Both the position numbers and the translations under genes were made by a program. A model generated the notes under the pieces. That model was not told the DNA's origin. It made no database searches and saw nothing but the letters and a program-made list of their open reading frames with translations. This document shows, one piece after another, positions 59,212-64,000 of a DNA stretch of 64,000 bases. The DNA comes from Erwinia typographi. GTDB taxonomy: Bacteria > Pseudomonadota > Gammaproteobacteria > Enterobacterales > Enterobacteriaceae. Where the stretch lies: assembly GCF_000773975.1 (NCBI RefSeq), contig NZ_JRUQ01000045.1, positions 1-64,000 of the forward strand. Reading direction: 5' to 3'. Every line of letters begins with the position of its first letter. Position 1 is the stretch's first letter.

Positions 59212-59868
59212 ATGAACGAAAGTGACAACCTGCAGCAGATTGCCCATCTGCGCCGTGAATATACCCGAGGAGGCCTGCGCCGCAACGATCTCCCAGCCGA
59301 TCCTTTAGCGCTGTTTGAGCGCTGGCTGGGGCAGTCCATTGAGGCGCAACTCCCCGATCCTACCGCCATGAGCGTGGCGACCGTTGATGAGCGCGGTCAG
59401 CCTTATCAGCGCATCGTGCTGCTGAAGCATTTCGACCAGCGCGGGATGGTGTTTTACACCAACCTCGGCAGCCGCAAGGCGCACCAGCTGGAGAATAATC
59501 CGCGCATCAGCCTGCTGTTTCCCTGGCACATGCTTGAGCGGCAGGTGATGGTGCTGGGCACGGTAGAAAAGCTGTCGATGGTCGAGGTGCTGAAATACTT
59601 TCACAGCCGCCCGCGCGAGAGCCAGATCGGCGCCTGGGTGTCGAAGCAGTCGAGCCGCATCTCGGCGCGAGGCGTGCTGGAAGGTAAGTTTATTGAACTG
59701 AAGCAGAAATTCCAGAAGGGCGAGATTCCGCTGCCGAGTTTCTGGGGCGGTTACCGCATTAAAATTGACTCAATGGAGTTCTGGCAGGGCGGTGAACATC
59801 GCCTCCACGATCGGTTTTTCTACCAGCGCGAGGCGGATGGCTGGAAAATCGATCGCCTGGCCCCCTAA
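59212..59868 (+). CDS. pdxH: Pyridoxine 5'-phosphate oxidase
   Basis: PdxH oxidises pyridoxine and pyridoxamine phosphates to PLP with FMN. The start at 59212 gives 218 residues, equal to E. coli, and begins [18 protein letters not shown]. An in-frame ATG at 59179 has a similar weak ribosome site. FMN and substrate residues are in [22 protein letters not shown] and the C-terminal [12 protein letters not shown]. pdxY of the salvage route follows tyrS. Confidence 0.95.
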   Translation: MNESDNLQQIAHLRREYTRGGLRRNDLPADPLALFERWLGQSIEAQLPDPTAMSVATVDERGQPYQRIVLLKHFDQRGMVFYTNLGSRKAHQLENNPRISLLFPWHMLERQVMVLGTVEKLSMVEVLKYFHSRPRESQIGAWVSKQSSRISARGVLEGKFIELKQKFQKGEIPLPSFWGGYRIKIDSMEFWQGGEHRLHDRFFYQREADGWKIDRLAP

Positions 59869-60002
59869 TCCGCGAAATAATCCCGTTAAACGCTGGCACA
59901 GAGTGCGCCAGCGCTTTATTCTATGTGCCTCATTTTTCTTCCGCGAGCCAGCGGAAAGCGGTGTACCAGCAAAGGTGCAGACTTTTTCACATGGAGTCAA
60001 AG

Positions 60003-61277
60003 ATGGCCAGCAGTAACCTGATCAAACAATTGCAAGAGCGGGGCCTTGTGGCCCAGGTAACGGATGAAGACGCGTTGGCGGAACGACTGGCGCAAGGGCC
60101 AATCGCGCTGTATTGCGGCTTCGATCCGACTGCCGACAGCCTGCATTTGGGCCATCTGGTGCCGCTGCTGTGCCTGAAGCGTTTCCAGGATGCGGGCCAC
60201 CGCCCGGTGGCGCTGGTTGGCGGGGCCACCGGTCTGATTGGCGATCCCAGCTTTAAAGCGGATGAGCGCAAGCTTAACACCAGCGAAACGGTGAGCGAGT
60301 GGGTTGAGAAAATCCGTCACCAGGTGGCGCCTTTTCTGGACTTCGACTGCGGCGACAACAGCGCCATTGCGGCCAATAACTACGACTGGTTCGGCAGCAT
60401 GAACGTACTGACCTTCCTGCGTGATATTGGTAAGCACTTCTCTGTGAATCAGATGATCGGTAAAGAAGCGGTTAAGCAGCGTCTGAACCGCGACGATCGT
60501 GGCATCTCGTTTACCGAATTCTCGTACAACCTGTTGCAGGGCTATGACTTCGCCTGCCTGAACGAGCGCCACGGCGTGGTGCTGCAAATTGGCGGTTCCG
60601 ATCAGTGGGGCAATATCACCTCCGGCATCGACTTAACCCGTCGTCTGCACCAGAACCAGGTCTTTGGCCTGACCGTTCCGCTGATCACCAAGTCAGACGG
60701 CACCAAATTTGGTAAAACGGAAGGCGGCGCGGTCTGGCTGGACGCCAGCAAAACCAGCCCGTATAAGTTCTACCAGTTCTGGATCAACACCGCCGATTCT
60801 GACGTTTACCGCTTCCTGAAGTTCTTCACCTTTATGAGCCTTGAGGCGATCAACGCGCTGGAAGAAGAGGATAAGAACAGTGGTAAGGCACCGCGTGCGC
60901 AGTACGTGCTGGCCGAACAGGTGACCAGGCTGGTTCATGGCGAAGCCGGTCTGGCCGCTGCGGTGCGTATCACCAGCAGTCTGTTCTCCGGCTCGCTGAG
61001 CGAGCTGACCGAAGCGGACTTTGAGCAACTGGCGCAGGACGGCATCCCGTTTGTCGCGCTGGAGCGCGGTCAGGATTTGCAGCAGGCGATGGTGGACGGC
61101 GATCTGGCTCCTTCACGCGGCCAGGCCCGCAAGCTGATTGATTCGAAGGCGGTCAGCATCAACGGTGAACCTCAGCTCAGCGCGGAGTATGTTTTCGCGC
61201 AGGGCGATCGCCTGTTTGACCGCTTCACGCTGCTGCGTCGCGGCAAGAAAAACTACTGTCTGATCGTCTGGCAATAA
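60003..61277 (+). CDS. tyrS: Tyrosyl-tRNA synthetase
   Basis: The 424-residue class I enzyme starts [20 protein letters not shown]. The HIGH motif is HLGH (48-51) and the KMSKS-type motif is KFGKT near 235. The C-terminal S4-like domain (about 350-424) binds tRNA-Tyr. The longer frame from 59925 is unconserved. GGAGTCAAAG precedes the ATG. Confidence 0.97.
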   Translation: MASSNLIKQLQERGLVAQVTDEDALAERLAQGPIALYCGFDPTADSLHLGHLVPLLCLKRFQDAGHRPVALVGGATGLIGDPSFKADERKLNTSETVSEWVEKIRHQVAPFLDFDCGDNSAIAANNYDWFGSMNVLTFLRDIGKHFSVNQMIGKEAVKQRLNRDDRGISFTEFSYNLLQGYDFACLNERHGVVLQIGGSDQWGNITSGIDLTRRLHQNQVFGLTVPLITKSDGTKFGKTEGGAVWLDASKTSPYKFYQFWINTADSDVYRFLKFFTFMSLEAINALEEEDKNSGKAPRAQYVLAEQVTRLVHGEAGLAAAVRITSSLFSGSLSELTEADFEQLAQDGIPFVALERGQDLQQAMVDGDLAPSRGQARKLIDSKAVSINGEPQLSAEYVFAQGDRLFDRFTLLRRGKKNYCLIVWQ

Positions 61278-61290
61278 TACCCTTTATCCC

Positions 61291-61321
61291 GAAAGGCCGG
61301 CATGACCGGCCTTTCTTTTTT
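61291..61321 (+). terminator. Terminator after tyrS
   Basis: GAAAGGCCGG (61291-61300) pairs perfectly with CCGGCCTTTC (61306-61315) and six T residues follow. Because pdxY starts 20 bases later, read-through here would set pdxY expression. Confidence 0.9.
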
Positions 61322-61341
61322 GGCAGAACGTGGGTTTCGCT

Positions 61342-62202
61342 ATGAAAAACATTCTCTCTATTCAGTCGCATACCGTTTTTGGACATGCGGGCAACAGCGC
61401 TTCCGAATTTCCGATGCGCCGGATGGGCGCAAACGTTTGGCCCCTCAACACCGTCCAGTTCTCTAACCATACCCAATACGGAAAATGGACTGGCGTGGTG
61501 ATGCCTGCCGAGCACCTGAGCGAGATTGTCAGGGGAATTGCCGATATTGACCGGCTGAAGACCTGCGACGCGGTGCTGAGCGGCTATCTGGGGTCGGCGG
61601 AGCAGGGCGAGCAGATCCTGGCTATCGTGCGCCAGGTAAAGGCCGCCAATCCCGACGCGTGGTATTTCTGCGACCCGGTGATGGGACACCCTGAAAAAGG
61701 CTGTATCGTTGCGCCGGGCGTGGCGGAGTTTCACACTCGTGCTGCGCTGCCTGCCAGCGATCTTATCGCGCCGAATCTGCTGGAGCTGGAAATTCTCAGT
61801 GGACACGCGGTCAGCAACGTTGAACAGGCCGTCGCCACCGCGCGCGAGCTGATTGCCCTTGGGCCAAAAGTGGTGCTGGTGAAGCATCTTGCCAGAGCCG
61901 GCCTGCGCAGCGATCGTTTTGAAATGCTGCTGGTGACGGCGGAAGAAGCCTGGCATATCAGCCGCCCGCTGATCGATTTTGGCGTGCGCCAGCCGGTAGG
62001 CGTGGGCGATCTGACCAGCGGACTGCTGCTGGTGGACCTGCTGCACGGCAAGTCGTTGCAGGAAGCGCTGGAACACGTCACCGCCGCCGTCTATGAAGTG
62101 ATGCTGAAAACCCATCAAATGGGCGAGTATGAACTGCAGCTGGTGGCGGCTCAGGAAGGGATTGCCCAACCACAGCAGCATTTTGCCGCGGTAAAACTAT
62201 AA
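61342..62202 (+). CDS. pdxY: Pyridoxal kinase PdxY
   Basis: PdxY phosphorylates pyridoxal in the B6 salvage pathway. The 286-residue ribokinase-like protein begins [20 protein letters not shown] and has the [12 protein letters not shown] and [11 protein letters not shown] motifs, the latter with the catalytic Asp. The start at 61342 fits E. coli; four extra codons upstream are possible. It shares the pathway with pdxH. Confidence 0.95.
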   Translation: MKNILSIQSHTVFGHAGNSASEFPMRRMGANVWPLNTVQFSNHTQYGKWTGVVMPAEHLSEIVRGIADIDRLKTCDAVLSGYLGSAEQGEQILAIVRQVKAANPDAWYFCDPVMGHPEKGCIVAPGVAEFHTRAALPASDLIAPNLLELEILSGHAVSNVEQAVATARELIALGPKVVLVKHLARAGLRSDRFEMLLVTAEEAWHISRPLIDFGVRQPVGVGDLTSGLLLVDLLHGKSLQEALEHVTAAVYEVMLKTHQMGEYELQLVAAQEGIAQPQQHFAAVKL

Positions 62203-62250
62203 AGGCGCGCGCCACCCGGAGTGAATGCGCCAGTCTTCAGAGCGTATAAA

Positions 62251-62275
62251 GCAGCAGGGTGTGGCACCCTGCTGC
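62251..62275 (-). terminator. Hairpin between pdxY and gstA
   Basis: GCAGCAGGGTG (62251-62261) pairs perfectly with CACCCTGCTGC (62265-62275) around a three-base loop. On the minus strand TTTAT follows, so it fits a gstA terminator; on the plus strand there is no T run. Confidence 0.65.
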
Positions 62276-62291
62276 CGGTCCCCTCTGGCTT

Positions 62292-62894
62292 CTACAGCCC
62301 CTCGGCCTTCAGCGCCTCCACGACGGCCGGACGTTCCGCAACCCGTGCGTACCAGGCCTCCAGTTGATCAAGACCGGCTAAATCCAGCCTGATTGCCTTT
62401 GCCCAGCGCATGACCGTGAACAGGTAGGCGTCTGCGACGCTGAACCTCAGCCCCATCAGCCAGTGTCTGCCGATCAGCTCGTTATTCGCCCAGCTAAATT
62501 TTTGCCGCAGTTTCTCCCGTAACTGGGCTTTGTACTCCTCCGGCGTGGTGGAACCAAACAAAGGGCTGAAGGTTTTGTGCAGCTCGGTGGCAACAAAATT
62601 CAGCCACGCCAGGGTTTGATAACGGGTCAGGCTGCCCACCGGCGCCAGCAGCTGCCGGTCGGGCTTCAGGTCGGCAATGTACTGGACGATCGCCGGGCCT
62701 TCCGACAGCACCGTACCGTCATCAAGTTGAAGCGCAGGCACCTGGCCTTTCGAATTGATCGACAGATAGTCCTCCTGCTGCTCGGTTTTCTTGCTCTGCA
62801 AATCGACCCGCACCAGGGTGAAATCGAGACCGGACTCCAGCAAAACGATATGCGGGGAGAGCGAACAGGCTCCCGGTTTGAAATACAGTTTCAT
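62292..62894 (-). CDS. gstA: Glutathione S-transferase GstA
   Basis: The 200-residue beta-class enzyme has a thioredoxin-like N-domain with Cys10 ([11 protein letters not shown]) and the glutathione-binding [11 protein letters not shown] and [11 protein letters not shown], then a helical C-domain. It detoxifies electrophiles with glutathione. It is close to E. coli GstA and in the same place after pdxY. A LysR gene lies 80 bases upstream in the same direction. Confidence 0.95.
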   Translation of the reverse strand: MKLYFKPGACSLSPHIVLLESGLDFTLVRVDLQSKKTEQQEDYLSINSKGQVPALQLDDGTVLSEGPAIVQYIADLKPDRQLLAPVGSLTRYQTLAWLNFVATELHKTFSPLFGSTTPEEYKAQLREKLRQKFSWANNELIGRHWLMGLRFSVADAYLFTVMRWAKAIRLDLAGLDQLEAWYARVAERPAVVEALKAEGL

Positions 62895-62973
62895 GCGTGC
62901 TCCTTTTGCTCGGTGGCGAAAGATAGCTTCAGCTTACTGCCCACGGGCTAAAAAGTCAGCGCGGGGAGACTCA

Positions 62974-63915
62974 CTAGCCCGCACTATTCGTTTGTTTTTT
63001 AACCGGCATCAAGCTTTCCGGCCGGAAGCAGTTCAGGGTGGGAAGCGCTTCGCGCGCAACGTCCCAGAATGCCCGGACTCTGGCAGGCATATATTTCAGG
63101 TTCTGCGTAACCAGCTGCACGGGCTGCGCCGCAGGGCGGTGGACGGCCAGGATTTCAACCAGCTTGCCCTGCTGCAAATCCTCACTGGCCTGGTAGGAAA
63201 GCAGCCGCGTGATCCCTCTGCCAGCCCGAGCGGCTATCAGCTGCGTCTCCACTTCATTAACCATCATCACGGGCTGAATGCGCACCCGCTCCTGGTTCTC
63301 CCCCTGGCCAAAGCGCCACTCCCGCGTCGAGCTGACTGAGGTCCCGGCGATCAGATTATGGCTGGCTAAGTCGGCAGGCGTCGCAGGCGTCCCTGCCTTT
63401 GCCAGATAGTCAGGGCTGGCTAGTAGCAGTCGCTGCACGCTACCCACCTCAACGGCAACCAGCGAAGAGTCGCGAAGCTGGCCAATGCGCACCGCCATAT
63501 CCAACCCTGACTCGATCAGATCCTGATAGCTGTCGTTGAGCAGCAGCTCAATCTGAATATCGGGATAGCGATCGAGAAACGCCATCACCAACGGCGCAAT
63601 GTGCTTGCGGCCAAACTGCACCGGCGCGGTGACGCGCAGCAGCCCGGTGAGCTGGGTGCGCTTCGAGTCCTGGAGCGCCTGCTGGTAATCACCGAGCAGC
63701 GCTTTAGCCCGCTCAAACAGCAGCAGTCCGGCCGGGGTAGGCGAAAGCTGGCGCGTCGTCCGCTCAATCAGGCTGGCGGCGAAGCGGGTCTCCAGCGACG
63801 CCAGCGAGCGGGTAATCGCCGGCGGCGAGCGGCGTAGCCGACGGGCGGCAGAGGCCAGGCTGCCCTGCTGCACGACGGCCACAAACACCTCAAGCTCATC
63901 CAGTTTGTCCATCAT
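62974..63915 (-). CDS. LysR-type transcriptional regulator
   Basis: The 313-residue regulator starts MMDKLDELEVFVAVVQQGSL and has a typical LysR helix-turn-helix and effector domain (PVQFGRKHIAPLVMAFLDRYPDIQ region). It belongs to the large CrgA/AaeR-like group, many of which control quinone or electrophile detoxification. It is upstream of gstA on the same strand. Its usual divergent partner would lie beyond the window end. Confidence 0.88.
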   Translation of the reverse strand: MMDKLDELEVFVAVVQQGSLASAARRLRRSPPAITRSLASLETRFAASLIERTTRQLSPTPAGLLLFERAKALLGDYQQALQDSKRTQLTGLLRVTAPVQFGRKHIAPLVMAFLDRYPDIQIELLLNDSYQDLIESGLDMAVRIGQLRDSSLVAVEVGSVQRLLLASPDYLAKAGTPATPADLASHNLIAGTSVSSTREWRFGQGENQERVRIQPVMMVNEVETQLIAARAGRGITRLLSYQASEDLQQGKLVEILAVHRPAAQPVQLVTQNLKYMPARVRAFWDVAREALPTLNCFRPESLMPVKKQTNSAG

Positions 63916-64000
63916 TATTCCGGTAGGTGAAATTATGAATTGCCATAATGCAGGTTTTGCGCCGTTTAGTGCAAGAGTAAGCTCGGGGGAAACGTAAAGG

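Noticed and set aside
61225..62181. 318-codon minus-strand frame over pdxY
   Set aside because: It covers the tyrS terminator and is antisense to conserved pdxY.

Overview
The window is a stretch of enterobacterial chromosome whose gene order and protein sequences closely follow the E. coli thrS to pdxY/gstA region, but with losses and insertions that point to a member of the Erwinia/Pantoea group (Erwiniaceae). That placement is inferred from synteny and protein similarity recalled from memory; it was not computed.

Bases 1 to about 3700 are the right end of a lambdoid prophage: the C-terminus of a J-like tail tip protein, two related small proteins, a Cor-like exclusion lipoprotein with its own promoter and terminator, a tail fibre ending in an S74 self-cleaving chaperone, an unlisted 58-codon gene on the minus strand, and a small gene under a perfect LexA box. 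No integrase is on this side. The prophage ends within about 200 bp of thrS.

From 3786 to 13863 lies the translation cluster thrS-infC-rpmI-rplT-pheM-pheS-pheT-ihfA, followed by btuC-btuE-btuD-nlpC. Its control elements are visible: a thrS operator hairpin, an AUU start for infC, and a pheM leader with attenuator. Then come rflP (ydiV), selO, aroH, ppsR and ppsA (gluconeogenic PEP synthesis with its bifunctional kinase/phosphorylase).

Between ppsA and ydiK sits the sRNA gene rprA with an RcsB box. ydiK, ydiJ, menI and an unidentified Fur-box gene lead to the complete suf operon (sufABCDSE), then ldtE and lpp, pykF with a Cra operator, three tRNA-Val(GAC) genes, mdtK, ribE and cfa.

From 40875 to 49248 are purine transport and regulation (punC, punR, purR, ynhF), mepH, grxD, rnt and the nemR-nemA-gloA electrophile detoxification operon. 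A block not found here in E. coli (eptA, then a divergent LysR/SDR pair) separates nemR from ydhL. The ydhIJK efflux genes, slyA, slyB, anmK, mliC, pdxH, tyrS, pdxY, gstA and a LysR regulator complete the window.

The themes are envelope maintenance (nlpC, ldtE, lpp, mepH, slyB, mliC, eptA, rprA), iron and oxidative stress (suf, grxD, nem/glo, Fur sites) and the PEP/pyruvate node (ppsR, ppsA, pykF). No rRNA genes, complete insertion sequences or CRISPR arrays were seen.
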